From contig UQZH01000027.1 in NCBI GenBank assembly GCA_900545445.1, positions 1-26,462 on the forward strand: 26,462 nt of DNA, read 5' to 3'. This document shows positions 7,505 through 15,804 of this stretch, one piece after another (the stretch's first letter is position 1; each line of letters opens with the position of its first letter). This DNA is from an uncultured Collinsella sp. (GTDB lineage Bacteria; Actinomycetota; Coriobacteriia; Coriobacteriales; Coriobacteriaceae). The notes beneath the pieces were generated by a model, which was not told where the DNA came from, did not search any database, and worked only from the letters and a program-made list of their open reading frames with translations. The translations under genes and the position numbers were made by a program.

Positions 7505-9805
7505 ATGTTCGCAGCCGCCATCTCGCTCGTCGGTCTTGCGGCGACCGTCTACCTTGTCTTGCGCGAGGCCAAGGCCATTCGCGCGCAGTCGGGCGCCGTT
7601 GCCAAGGGCGCTATCGCCTGGAGCGTCGCCTTTGGTCTGTTCCAGGTCTTTTTGACTATTTGGGGCGCCGTGGGCCTCGTCGCCCAAAACGAGCCGCTCG
7701 CCTTTGTGATGCTCATCCTGACCAATGCCATTCTCACCGGTTGCGCCTGGGCCAGCATCGCCCGCGACCGCATCGCTCCGCGCGTCTTTGCGTTCGCCGA
7801 GCCCGACGTCCCCGCCCCCACCGGCAAGCTCGCCCGCCTGCGCGGCGCCTTTGTGGGCAAACCGCTCGTCGCCGCCGTCTTGTGCCTGCTGCTCGCCGGC
7901 GTCTTTGCGCTGTTGGGCATGGAGGTCTCGTCCAACCACGACTTTACCTGGGTCTACCCCCTGTGCATCCTGCTCGAGTGGGCTATCATCACCGCACTCA
8001 TGAGCGGCCTTTTCTTCCTGTTCCAGCGCCACGGCGCGGCTCCCGCGGTCCTGGCCTTCGCCCTCTTTGTCCTAGGCATTGCCGAGTTCTTCGTCATCAC
8101 GTTTAAATCCATGCCCATCCAGCCGGGCGACCTTTCGGCCATCTCCACCGCCGCCGCGGTCGCCGGCAACGGCTACACCTTCTCGATCTCGCTGTTCTGC
8201 GTGCTGTCCATGGGCTTTACCGCCATCGCCATGCTGCTATGCGAGTACGCCGGCCTGGTAGCACCGCGCCGTCAGAAGGGTGCCGCCAACGCCAAGCGCA
8301 TGCTGCTCACCAACCTGCTCGTCGCCGTGCTTTGCCTGGGCGGCGTGACCGCGCACGTCACGCTTATCGACTACTACAACACTCTCGGCATCACCGTCTA
8401 CACCTGGCGCCCGCTCGAGAGCTACTGGCGCGAGGGCTACCTGCCTGCTTTTATTAGTGCAGCGCAGTCCATCAAGCCGCCCAAACCCGCCGATTACTCC
8501 GCCGACGACGCCAAGGTCACGCTCAAAAAGTACGCCAAGGCCTACGACAAGTCCGATGCCGCCACAAGCGACGCCCGCACTGCCGCCCAGGAGCAGTTCG
8601 ACAGTGAGAAGCCCACGGTCATCGCCATCATGAACGAAACCTTCTCGGATCTTTCGATCTACCAGAACATGCGCGCCGGCTACGAGGGACCGCAGTACTT
8701 TAAGAACCTGTCCAACTGCCTCAGCCGCGGCAAGCTCTACGTGAGCGCCTACGGCGGTGGCACCGCCAATACCGAGTTTGAGTTTATGACCGGCAACTCC
8801 ATGGCCAACCTGGGCTCGGGCGTGTACCCCTACACCATCTACAACATGGAAACGACCGGAAATCTGGCAGAGCAGTTCAAGTCGCTCGGCTATTCCACCA
8901 CCGCCATGCACCCCAACCACGCGACCAACTGGAACCGCGAGAACGTGTACAAGGACTTTGGCTTTGACCAGTTCCTGTCCATCAACGACTTCCAGGGAGC
9001 CGACACCCTGCGCGGTATGGTGACCGACCAGGCGACCTACGACAAGATTCTTGAGCTGCTCGACCAGAACGCCGATCCGCAGTTTATCTTCGACGTGACC
9101 ATGCAGAACCACTCGGGCTACGACACGGGCCTGCTGCCGGCCGACAAGCAAATGCACCTGAACATCGACACGACCGACCTGGACGCCAAGACCGTCGAGG
9201 ACGGTACGCTCTCCGATGTCGACGAGTATGTCTCGTGCATCGAGCAGTCCGACCAGGCGCTTCGCTACTTCCTCAACGCCCTGAGCAAGCTCGACCGTAA
9301 GGTGGTCGTGGTGTTCTGGGGCGACCACCAGCCGTTCTTCCCGTCCAAGTTCAACGATAAGTGGTTTACCGGCGAGGACGACGCCACGCATCAGGAGCGT
9401 CTGTGGCAGACCGACTACATCATCTGGGCCAACTACGACGTTGCCGGTTGCGACCAGACGAGTGAGGTCGACGACCTGTCCACCAACTACCTGTCCACGC
9501 AGCTTATGCAGCTGATCGGCGCCCCGCTTTCCGACTACCAGAAAGCGCACATGACGCTTCGCGAGTCGCTGCCCGCCATCAACTCCGTGGGCTACGAGGA
9601 CGCCAGCCTGCGCTGGGCACTCTCCTCCAACGTCACCGGTGACGATGCCGCCGCAGCAGCCGCTACCAAGGCGCGCGAGGATTACGCCAAGATGCAATAC
9701 TACGAGATGTTCCGCGACGGCAAGAACGTGTACACCGAGCACTTCCAGACCGAGGCCAACGAGACCGACCCCAACCTGGCACCGGGTACAACCAAGATCA
9801 AGTAG
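7505..9805 (+). CDS. LTA-synthase-like phosphoglycerol transferase (sulfatase fold)
   Basis: Membrane-anchored phosphoglycerol transferase of the LtaS/MdoB type, 766 residues, which would polymerise or add glycerol phosphate on the outer face of the membrane. Several hydrophobic helices fill residues 1-310. The extracellular sulfatase domain starts near residue 370: metal ligand Glu378 in IMNETFSDLS, the probable nucleophile Thr420 in GGGTANTEFEFMTG, and Asp607-His608 in WGDHQPF. I chose the ATG at 7505 because GAGGAG lies 7 nt upstream; an upstream in-frame start at 7490 lacks a site. Its 3' end runs straight into the hairpin element at 9826. The actual polymer (lipoteichoic acid or another cell-envelope glycan) is not shown by the sequence. 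Confidence 0.9.
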   Translation: MFAAAISLVGLAATVYLVLREAKAIRAQSGAVAKGAIAWSVAFGLFQVFLTIWGAVGLVAQNEPLAFVMLILTNAILTGCAWASIARDRIAPRVFAFAEPDVPAPTGKLARLRGAFVGKPLVAAVLCLLLAGVFALLGMEVSSNHDFTWVYPLCILLEWAIITALMSGLFFLFQRHGAAPAVLAFALFVLGIAEFFVITFKSMPIQPGDLSAISTAAAVAGNGYTFSISLFCVLSMGFTAIAMLLCEYAGLVAPRRQKGAANAKRMLLTNLLVAVLCLGGVTAHVTLIDYYNTLGITVYTWRPLESYWREGYLPAFISAAQSIKPPKPADYSADDAKVTLKKYAKAYDKSDAATSDARTAAQEQFDSEKPTVIAIMNETFSDLSIYQNMRAGYEGPQYFKNLSNCLSRGKLYVSAYGGGTANTEFEFMTGNSMANLGSGVYPYTIYNMETTGNLAEQFKSLGYSTTAMHPNHATNWNRENVYKDFGFDQFLSINDFQGADTLRGMVTDQATYDKILELLDQNADPQFIFDVTMQNHSGYDTGLLPADKQMHLNIDTTDLDAKTVEDGTLSDVDEYVSCIEQSDQALRYFLNALSKLDRKVVVVFWGDHQPFFPSKFNDKWFTGEDDATHQERLWQTDYIIWANYDVAGCDQTSEVDDLSTNYLSTQLMQLIGAPLSDYQKAHMTLRESLPAINSVGYEDASLRWALSSNVTGDDAAAAAATKAREDYAKMQYYEMFRDGKNVYTEHFQTEANETDPNLAPGTTKIK

Positions 9806-9825
9806 CAGCGCGTCTTAACTGGTTC

Positions 9826-9954
9826 GTCTGCCCGGCGACGCGGAACGTAAGGTTCCCTGCTCGGGCAGTCCTGCGCAAGACGGAGGTCACATTAAGTGGC
9901 CTCCTTTGCGTGCGGAACTCGCGATGAACCTTACATACCTCCGCCCGGACAGAC
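9826..9954 (+). repeat. 129-nt structured element, copy A (downstream of LTA-synthase-like gene)
   Basis: A long hairpin starting 20 nt after the preceding stop codon. The outer stem pairs GTCTGCCCGG with CCGCCCGGACAGAC and GTAAGGTT (9847-9854) with AACCTTAC. An inner hairpin GGAGGTCAC/GTGGCCTCC is followed by TTTGCGTG. The 78-nt core (9852-9929) matches the reverse complement of the element at 14956-15084 with about five substitutions and one gap. Where the stems differ, both arms change together. It may act as terminator or structured 3' RNA. Confidence 0.75.
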
Positions 9955-10009
9955 GCCCTGTTGTTGGAGCGTGGCTTGTCTTGGGTGTATCGCCGAACAT
10001 ATATAAGTT

Positions 10010-10032
10010 GAAGGCCACGTTATGTGGCCTTC
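10010..10032 (+). terminator. Hairpin terminator, third copy of the GAAGGCCAC stem
   Basis: GAAGGCCAC-gttat-GTGGCCTTC followed by TTTGTTTG on the plus strand. The same stem forms the inner hairpin of the 129-nt element at 14956-15084. It would end transcripts from the LTA-synthase-like gene that pass copy A. Confidence 0.6.
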
Positions 10033-10039
10033 TTTGTTT

Positions 10040-10394
10040 GCGGAAAGTGTATCCCCGAATTCTTGTCTGGAATGGGATGCAGTTTCCGCTTGGGACCCGA
10101 TTGGGAAAGTGTGTCCCACTATTCAGCTGGATTCCGGGATGTATTTTCCGGTTGAGGCTCGTTGGGAAAGTGCGTCCCACTTTGGGGGCTGATTCTGGGA
10201 CGTGGTTTCCGGTTGGCTCTCATTGGGAAAGTTCATCCCATTTCTCGGCCTAATTATGGGACGCAGTTTCCCGTTGAGGACCCTTTGGGAAAGTGCGTCC
10301 CGGTCTGGGCGCTCAAACTGGGATGGATTTTCCGGATGAGGGCTTGACGGAAAATGTGTCCCGTTCCGGGCGCTAATCGTGGGATGCAGTTTCC
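10040..10394. repeat. Tandem palindrome array A: six ~62-bp units
   Basis: Six diverged units start at about 10040, 10103, 10164, 10225, 10287 and 10349, a period of 61-63 bp. Each is a hairpin with arms close to GGGAAAGTGCGTCCCA and TGGGACGCAGTTTCC around a ~16-18 nt loop; a ~14-nt spacer separates units. Stem positions vary between units while pairing is mostly kept. No ORF is credible here. Apart from copy A, the hairpin at 10010 and this array, the gap 9806-10483 holds only the terminator at 10419-10457. Confidence 0.85.
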
Positions 10395-10418
10395 GCTTGC
10401 GGAGTCTCCACTCAACAG

Positions 10419-10457
10419 AAAACCCGGGTGGCCTGTTTTTTGGCTACCCGGGTTTTT
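10419..10457 (-). terminator. Intrinsic terminator of the surface-protein gene
   Basis: GC-rich stem AACCCGGGTGGC / GCTACCCGGGTT with one mismatch and an AT-rich loop. It is followed on the minus strand by TTTTCTG and lies 27 nt after the stop codon. A T-run on the other side could also stop plus-strand transcripts. Confidence 0.75.
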
Positions 10458-10483
10458 GGGTTGTCGATATGTTCGACTGGCTA

Positions 10484-13400
10484 CTAGTGGGTCTTGCGGC
10501 GCTTGATCAGCATGATGAGGGCTATCACTACGAGCGTTGCTCCCGCTGCTGCTGCGGTGGCGACTAGGGCGAATGTTTGGTCGCCGGTGTTTGCGAGGTT
10601 CTTCGCTGTGGTCGTAGTCTTGACCTTGGTGTCGGTCTTAGCTCCGTTGTCGGACTTGGGCTTGTCCGGGTTCGTCGGGGTCTCAGGAGTCTCGGGGTCC
10701 TTTGAGCCTTCGGAATCGGTTGGGCCGGCGGTGTTTACCAGCGTATGGTCCAGGAACTTCTTGGCGCCCGCACTTGCCTGTGAGAACAGGCGGCGCGTGC
10801 GGATCGGGGTGGCGTTCACCGTTGTGGGCACCGTCTCCTCGGCCTCGATATTCACGAGCGTCGTGCCGGTGTCGAGGCCCACGTCGTTGTATCCCACGTG
10901 GCAGTAATACTGCGCACCGTCATCGTCTGCGGTCAGGTCAATCTCGAGCTTTGAGGCCGTTCCAGCCGCGAGGTTGCCATCGGCACCCACGAGCTTAAAC
11001 TCTGTCTCGCCGCGGCCCTTGCGGTACCACATATAGGTCGGTGCCAGCCCTGTTTCGCTATCGTCGGCACCGAGTTGCTTCACATGGCCAATCGCCGAGA
11101 GCGTCAGGTGGCTTCCCGCCGTGCGCTCAACCGAAGAGTCGTATCCAAGATCCGACCACTCCGCAGCATCCGCCGCAGGTCCGCTCACGGTCATCGTCAT
11201 GCCATCGGGCATGGTCTTGACCGTGATGATTGCCGAGCGAATACCTGTTTCGGTCGTGGATCCATTCTTAACGGCGGCGATGGCGAATCGATACTCCGTA
11301 TTGGGCTGCAGCCCATCCCACTTGATCGAGGTCTGCGTGTTGTCGGCAATCTTCCAGCTATTGACGACCGCATCCGCCGCATTGCTCTGCAGCATGCCCA
11401 CGCCGTAGCTAAAGCCACTCTTGTTTGCGAGTACATCGTCCCAGCTAAACGTAACGCTGGTCGAATCAACGGCGTTTGCCGTAAAGCCCGTCACGGCCGG
11501 TGCCTCGGGCATCGCGACATCCTTGACGTCATAGCCCACGATCCAGAACTGATCGGTGTCCTTGGTGCCGAGTTTGTCGCCCGAGCCGTCCTCGAACTTG
11601 TTGACATCCACCGCGTTGACGCCCAGGCGCCACGCAAAGCCGTACTTGCCCTGCGCGGCCTCGGGCAGGTTGTCGACGGTGCCGCCGTATTCGGTCGATT
11701 CACTCGAGGAGTTACCCGTAGTAAAGCCGGCGTTGGCACCAAAGCACAGGCCGCCAAACAACTCGTGCTTTGCGAGCTTCGCGCCCATGACAACGCTGCC
11801 GTTCAGCGTCAAGCCGAGCTCGAGCTCCTGCTCCTTGCCCTCCTCGACTTCGATGGCCTGCTCAATGCTCGCCCCCGACTGCGCGGCGGCGCCGTTAAAC
11901 CCATCGTGCGTGTAGGCGCGCGTTACGCCAGGCTTGCCCAGGCCAAAGGAATCCCCAACGGGAGTCTCGCCGTTGAGCGTCGTTTGATAGGTTCCGGGTT
12001 CTCCCGACCGGTTGGTCAAAAAGTAGCTGAGCGGCGTCATATTGTGCTGTTTGGCAATGCGGTCATAGGCCTCGACATTAACGACCGAGGTCTGCGCGCC
12101 GAGCGACACGGGCGCCGCCATCACGCCCTTGCCACCAGTTTCCTCATTTTCGATCTCATACTCGTAATAGACCATCGGAATCGTGTAGAGCACGGCCTTG
12201 TCACCCTCGCCGGCATGCGACTCATAGCTTACGCTTGCGCTGACCGTGCGCTCGCTCCGGTAGTCATAGCATCCCTCGGCGGCAAAATCGACTGAAGCAT
12301 TCATCGCGACCAGGGGCGGACCGGTCTGCACCTCGACGGCAACGCCCAACTCGGCGCCAATGGTATAGCCCTGGGATGTCCCCGTGCCCTTTTCCTCTCC
12401 GTATGACGTGCCGCCCAACACCAGATAGCCGTATGCCTGCTCCAGATCCTCAACATAGGGCGCATCCTGCAGCACGGCAAGCACGCGCGGGTTGGTATAG
12501 ACCTTGTAGCGGTCCTTGTACGTGATCTTGACGCTGTCGTTGTCGACGTCGGGCAGCGCGAGCGAGATAAATGTGCCGTAGGTAGTGCCGCGACGGTTGC
12601 TCTCGCTAATCACCTGCTCCTCGCCGCGGCGCACCTTTCCGTTCTCGTCGAGCGAAAAATGCGAGGCGGTCATCCAATAGTAGTCATCGTTCTTGCGCAG
12701 GTCCTCGTCGCGGTGCTTGCCCACCACGGCGATAAAGCTCTCGTTATAGCGGTCCGAACCCGAGACGCTGCCCGCCTTGACGTCGCTGATCCACACCTGC
12801 TCTATACCCTTGTGGTCATGCTTGTTGCTGCTGTTGTATTGCTGACCGCTCATGCTCATGGTTCCGACCATGGACCCCAAGCCCTGAGCCCCGCTCTGTG
12901 CCGTGTTGCAGGCAAAGTCGCGGAACACATCGCCGCCCACGAGCACCTCGTCGACCGCCAGCTGCTCGGACAGGCCGTCAAGGTTGGCAGTGGCAAGGGC
13001 AATAGGCGCCAAGGTGCACGGATAGCGCTTATCCTGAGCGCTATCCTTCCATGCGCTGTTGGGCACATGCATCAGCCCATAGGAGGCGAGGAGCCCGTCT
13101 CTGTATTCCTTGCAATCGGAAAGCTTGAACTCGCCAGACTCCGAGTCAAAATACGCGTAGCGGTACAGCGCGCCGTACAGCCCCTTGCTGCCGTCAGAAG
13201 CGCCGTAATCAAAAGCGCTGCGTTGCCAGTCATAGCCCGCAAGAATAAGGCCCGTGACGGTTTCACCCGTCTTCTTTCCTTCTTCATCGTAGGCGGCAAA
13301 CGTGCCGAACGTCACATTCGCAGCGACCATGGTCTTGCCGTTCGCGGAGAGGGAGATTGCGCCCGCGTCGCCCAGAGCATCGACATGGACGAGCGCACCC

Positions 13401-14572
13401 TTGGATGCATCCCACGAAAACAGCTCGCAATGCGTCGACTTATCAATATTCTTCTTGCCGTAGGGTGCCGAGACCACGATGGCGAGGTCATCGCAAAAAT
13501 CGCGATCGAGGTCGCCGGCCGCTAGCGAAACGACAGGAGCTGACTGAAGCTGCGTCCAGGAGTCGTTCCCGCCCTTGTTGTGCGTGGTGTAGTCCGCGGC
13601 GTTACCGGCATCGATCTTGACGACGCTTTGCTTCCAGTTGCCGCCCCCCAAGTCATACATGTCGACTACAGCCTTGCGCACGCCGTTCTCGTCGACATAG
13701 CAGCCCGCGTAGACAAAAAGCTCGTCGACGCCGTCGCCATCGACATCGCCCGCCTCGACATCAAAGACGGCGTCGTGCTCTTGCAGGTAACCGGCATCCA
13801 GGTACTTAAAACGGCCTTCGTACATCATATTAGTGTTGACCGTCACCGGCAGGTGTGTGTCGAGAGTGCGCGTACGCCCGTTGCTAAACGAGTAGAGGAC
13901 CAGCTCAACCTTTCCGGCGTATGACTTGCCGTCAATCGTCGTGGAGGAACTGTCGCCGTAGGCACGGAGCTCGGCAACGCGGCTCTTTTTGCCCGTGCTG
14001 GCGTCGCTGCAGAACTCAACACTCGTGGCGTGAATGCCCGAGAAACCGTTGTTGTCGTTGGCGAGTACTGTTGAGGACTCATTGTTGCTTAGGTACGACC
14101 AGGTGCCGCCACCGTAGTCGCTATGCTTGTAGAGATCGCTGTTCGTATCGAAGTTGTTGACGTTTTGCCAGAACTTTGCGGCGCCCCACACACTTCCATA
14201 GCCATCGGTGAGTTTGCTGCTGCCGCCAATGTCACCGCGCTCGACGTTCTCGAGCTTGTCGCGCAGAGTGTAGCGATTGCCATGGCTACCGTTAGCTGCC
14301 ATATAGACCTCGCTGCGCGTGGCAAACGTCGTGGGGGTATCAGTGGAATAGGGGCCAACGGTATCGGCCGGAATGTCCTCGCTCGTGCCCAGACCCAGGG
14401 CTTGATAATCCTGCTCGGTCATATCGGTGATTGCGGGCGCGTCTGCCGCCTGGGCAACCTGGGGCGTGGCCGTGAAGCAGGCGACGCTCGTGGCGATCAA
14501 CGCAGCAAGCGCCGCCGTCCCAACAAGCGGGATTTTCGACAGCCTACGGATACGGGGGTGTGGAACGTACAT
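10484..14572 (-). CDS. Large LPXTG-type (LANTG) cell-wall-anchored surface protein with FG-GAP-like, Fn3 and Ig-like regions
   Basis: Secreted wall-anchored protein, 1362 residues. Residues 1-43 form a signal peptide (basic RIRRLSK, a hydrophobic stretch, AQA cleavage site). FG-GAP/VCBS-like calcium-loop motifs are visible at about 275 (GDVDGDGVDE) and 353 (GDLDRD). The middle 380-1000 I do not recognise. A fibronectin type III domain spans about 1023-1120. An Ig-like region follows, with YYCHV around Cys1224. A Pro/Lys/Thr-rich spacer (about 1270-1320) leads to the sortase motif LANTG at 1326-1330, a hydrophobic helix and the tail KRRKTH. The ATG at 14572 has GAGG 6 nt upstream; an in-frame start 36 nt earlier has none. 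It is the only gene inside the repeat-framed block. A role in adhesion or glycan/host binding is inference from architecture. Confidence 0.88.
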   Translation of the reverse strand: MYVPHPRIRRLSKIPLVGTAALAALIATSVACFTATPQVAQAADAPAITDMTEQDYQALGLGTSEDIPADTVGPYSTDTPTTFATRSEVYMAANGSHGNRYTLRDKLENVERGDIGGSSKLTDGYGSVWGAAKFWQNVNNFDTNSDLYKHSDYGGGTWSYLSNNESSTVLANDNNGFSGIHATSVEFCSDASTGKKSRVAELRAYGDSSSTTIDGKSYAGKVELVLYSFSNGRTRTLDTHLPVTVNTNMMYEGRFKYLDAGYLQEHDAVFDVEAGDVDGDGVDELFVYAGCYVDENGVRKAVVDMYDLGGGNWKQSVVKIDAGNAADYTTHNKGGNDSWTQLQSAPVVSLAAGDLDRDFCDDLAIVVSAPYGKKNIDKSTHCELFSWDASKGALVHVDALGDAGAISLSANGKTMVAANVTFGTFAAYDEEGKKTGETVTGLILAGYDWQRSAFDYGASDGSKGLYGALYRYAYFDSESGEFKLSDCKEYRDGLLASYGLMHVPNSAWKDSAQDKRYPCTLAPIALATANLDGLSEQLAVDEVLVGGDVFRDFACNTAQSGAQGLGSMVGTMSMSGQQYNSSNKHDHKGIEQVWISDVKAGSVSGSDRYNESFIAVVGKHRDEDLRKNDDYYWMTASHFSLDENGKVRRGEEQVISESNRRGTTYGTFISLALPDVDNDSVKITYKDRYKVYTNPRVLAVLQDAPYVEDLEQAYGYLVLGGTSYGEEKGTGTSQGYTIGAELGVAVEVQTGPPLVAMNASVDFAAEGCYDYRSERTVSASVSYESHAGEGDKAVLYTIPMVYYEYEIENEETGGKGVMAAPVSLGAQTSVVNVEAYDRIAKQHNMTPLSYFLTNRSGEPGTYQTTLNGETPVGDSFGLGKPGVTRAYTHDGFNGAAAQSGASIEQAIEVEEGKEQELELGLTLNGSVVMGAKLAKHELFGGLCFGANAGFTTGNSSSESTEYGGTVDNLPEAAQGKYGFAWRLGVNAVDVNKFEDGSGDKLGTKDTDQFWIVGYDVKDVAMPEAPAVTGFTANAVDSTSVTFSWDDVLANKSGFSYGVGMLQSNAADAVVNSWKIADNTQTSIKWDGLQPNTEYRFAIAAVKNGSTTETGIRSAIITVKTMPDGMTMTVSGPAADAAEWSDLGYDSSVERTAGSHLTLSAIGHVKQLGADDSETGLAPTYMWYRKGRGETEFKLVGADGNLAAGTASKLEIDLTADDDGAQYYCHVGYNDVGLDTGTTLVNIEAEETVPTTVNATPIRTRRLFSQASAGAKKFLDHTLVNTAGPTDSEGSKDPETPETPTNPDKPKSDNGAKTDTKVKTTTTAKNLANTGDQTFALVATAAAAGATLVVIALIMLIKRRKTH

Positions 14573-14603
14573 GAGGGACCTCGCTTTATTCGAGTGGAGT
14601 GGA

Positions 14604-14676
14604 CTCATTTTTGCAAATGATACATCCGATGCCCGATATCACGTGTCTCATTTTCGCCAACGGCGTGTCTCATTTT
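14604..14676 (-). promoter_or_regulatory. Helically phased direct repeats upstream of the surface-protein gene
   Basis: Three copies of AAAATGAG on the minus strand, two of them extended to AAAATGAGACACG (14642-14654 and 14664-14676). The extended pair is 22 bp apart and the third copy lies 43 bp downstream, near multiples of two helical turns. They lie 30-105 nt before the start codon, in promoter space, and would suit a regulator binding one DNA face. The regulator is unknown. Confidence 0.45.
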
Positions 14677-14694
14677 TGAGAATCCGAGATGCCG

Positions 14695-14897
14695 CGGAAA
14701 TCTTATCCCAGCTCAAAGGCCATTTCTGGGATGTATTTTCCGTCGAGTGCCTCATCGGGAAACTGCATCCCATTTCAAGCGTCGATTCTGGGACGCACTT
14801 TCCCCTTAGACCCTCAACCGGAAACCGCATCCCACTTTGAGCGCAAATTCCGGGATGCATTTTCCGAAAGCCTGCCCATCCGGAAAGCCCGTCCCAC
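14695..14897. repeat. Tandem palindrome array B: three units plus a half unit
   Basis: Units at about 14695-14742, 14757-14804 and 14819-14866, then only the left arm of a fourth from 14880. The period is 62 bp and the sequences belong to the same family as array A (GGGAAACTGCATCCCA-type arms, CACTTTGAGCGC-type loop). Loop sequence shows both arrays in the same plus-strand direction. With the flanking element at 14956-15084, it accounts for most of the gene-free stretch 14573-15126. Confidence 0.83.
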
Positions 14898-14955
14898 TTT
14901 GGACGCATCCGGGCACGGAACCATCGACCTATCAGGCCTCCCATCAATAAAGAGG

Positions 14956-15084
14956 CGTCCTTCCGGACGGCGGGGCACGAAGTTCATCGCGAGTTCCGCA
15001 CGCAAAGAAGGCCACTTAATGTGGCCTTCGTCTTGCGCAGGACTGTAGAGCAGGGAACTTCGTGCCCCGACGCCCGGGAGGACG
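14956..15084 (-). repeat. 129-nt structured element, copy B (downstream of flavodoxin-like gene)
   Basis: A long hairpin whose outer stem is almost continuous for ~29 bp: CGTCC (14956-14960) pairs with GGACG (15080-15084), and GGGGCACGAAGTT (14972-14984) pairs perfectly with AACTTCGTGCCCC (15056-15068). The inner hairpin GAAGGCCAC/GTGGCCTTC is followed on the minus strand by TCTTTGCG. Its minus strand matches the plus strand of copy A at 9826-9954. Like copy A it sits just after the 3' end of a gene in sense orientation, here 42 nt after the flavodoxin-like stop. Confidence 0.78.
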
Positions 15085-15126
15085 TTTCATTTAGAAAGAT
15101 GGACCGACCGCCGTCAGCGATGGGAG

Positions 15127-15678
15127 CTACTCCCCCAGCACGGCCTTTTTGGCGGCTGCAGCCATGTTGTCCAGATCTTCCTTGGTGGGGTGATCCTTTG
15201 CGGCGACCCAGTTATCGAGCAGCATCTTAAAGCGGACATTGTCGGGATCTTGCTCGAGCATGGCCTCGTAGCGCTGCTTTACGGCAGGGCCCATCTTGCC
15301 CCGGCACATCGCCCAACCCGCAAGCTCGGCATCCTCAGCCAAATTGGAGGTCACACGATCGATAATCTGCTGATAATAGCTCTGGTCGGCCCCAAAACCG
15401 CAGGTGCCAAACAGAAAGACGCGCTTGCCGTGCAAGGCGGAGAGCAACGCCGCGACCGAAGGCGTGCACGCGCCCTTGTCGCACCAAAAACCGACGAGCA
15501 CTGTGTCGGCCGCGCAGGCGCCCTGCGCCTCGAGCGCAACCTGATCTGCATCCGCATCGTCGCTCAACGCCGCGGCATGGACAAACTCAACGCCCGCAGC
15601 CTGCAGAGTGCGCTTGATCGCACCCGAAACCATCCTGGTATTACCGCTCTTGCTGTTGACCACCAAAGAGCATGCCAT
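15127..15678 (-). CDS. Flavodoxin-family protein
   Basis: Flavodoxin-like FMN protein, 183 residues, probably a small electron carrier or NAD(P)H-dependent reductase partner. The N-terminal VVNSKSGNT is the phosphate-binding loop. VGFWCDKGACTPSVAALLSALHG and RVFLFGTCGFG match the family's second and third flavin-contact regions. This subtype resembles the stand-alone flavodoxins that include BilS, but no partner reductase gene is adjacent, so I give no symbol. The start is uncertain: ATG at 15678 fits the family length, while a GTG 6 nt upstream has GGGGG 11 nt before it. It has its own promoter with a TTACATCTGT palindrome, shared with the ABC exporter and TetR genes. Confidence 0.82.
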   Translation of the reverse strand: MACSLVVNSKSGNTRMVSGAIKRTLQAAGVEFVHAAALSDDADADQVALEAQGACAADTVLVGFWCDKGACTPSVAALLSALHGKRVFLFGTCGFGADQSYYQQIIDRVTSNLAEDAELAGWAMCRGKMGPAVKQRYEAMLEQDPDNVRFKMLLDNWVAAKDHPTKEDLDNMAAAAKKAVLGE

Positions 15679-15736
15679 AGTCACGTTGCTCGTTTCCCCC
15701 AAAACTAAAGCCACTAATGCAATTTATTAGATGAAT

Positions 15737-15764
15737 ATCTTAGTACTAACGTGACAGATGTAAA
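15737..15764 (-). promoter_or_regulatory. Promoter of the flavodoxin-like gene
   Basis: Minus-strand -35 TTTACA (15759-15764), a 16-nt spacer and -10 TAAGAT (15737-15742). It sits in the gap between the ABC exporter stop and the flavodoxin start, so the flavodoxin gene can be transcribed on its own. Confidence 0.6.
15752..15763. promoter_or_regulatory. Candidate TetR operator, site 1
   Basis: Minus strand TTACATCTGTCA, a near-palindrome TTACA-NN-TGTAA that overlaps the -35 of the flavodoxin promoter. A repressor there would block RNA polymerase. Sites 2 (19629) and 3 (22615) share TTACA(T/C)CTGT. Confidence 0.5.
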
Positions 15765-15804
15765 CCACCGTCTGTCGATTGATTAATTTACACCACGGGC
15801 TTGC

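Noticed and set aside
10040..10394. CRISPR array
   Set aside because: The units are palindromes of ~47-50 bp at a 62-bp period with ~14-nt gaps and diverged repeats. There are no conserved direct repeats with unique 30-40 nt spacers and no cas genes.
9826..15084. Insertion sequence or composite transposon
   Set aside because: The 129-nt elements are inverted like IS ends, but no transposase or recombinase gene lies between them, and I see no target duplication.
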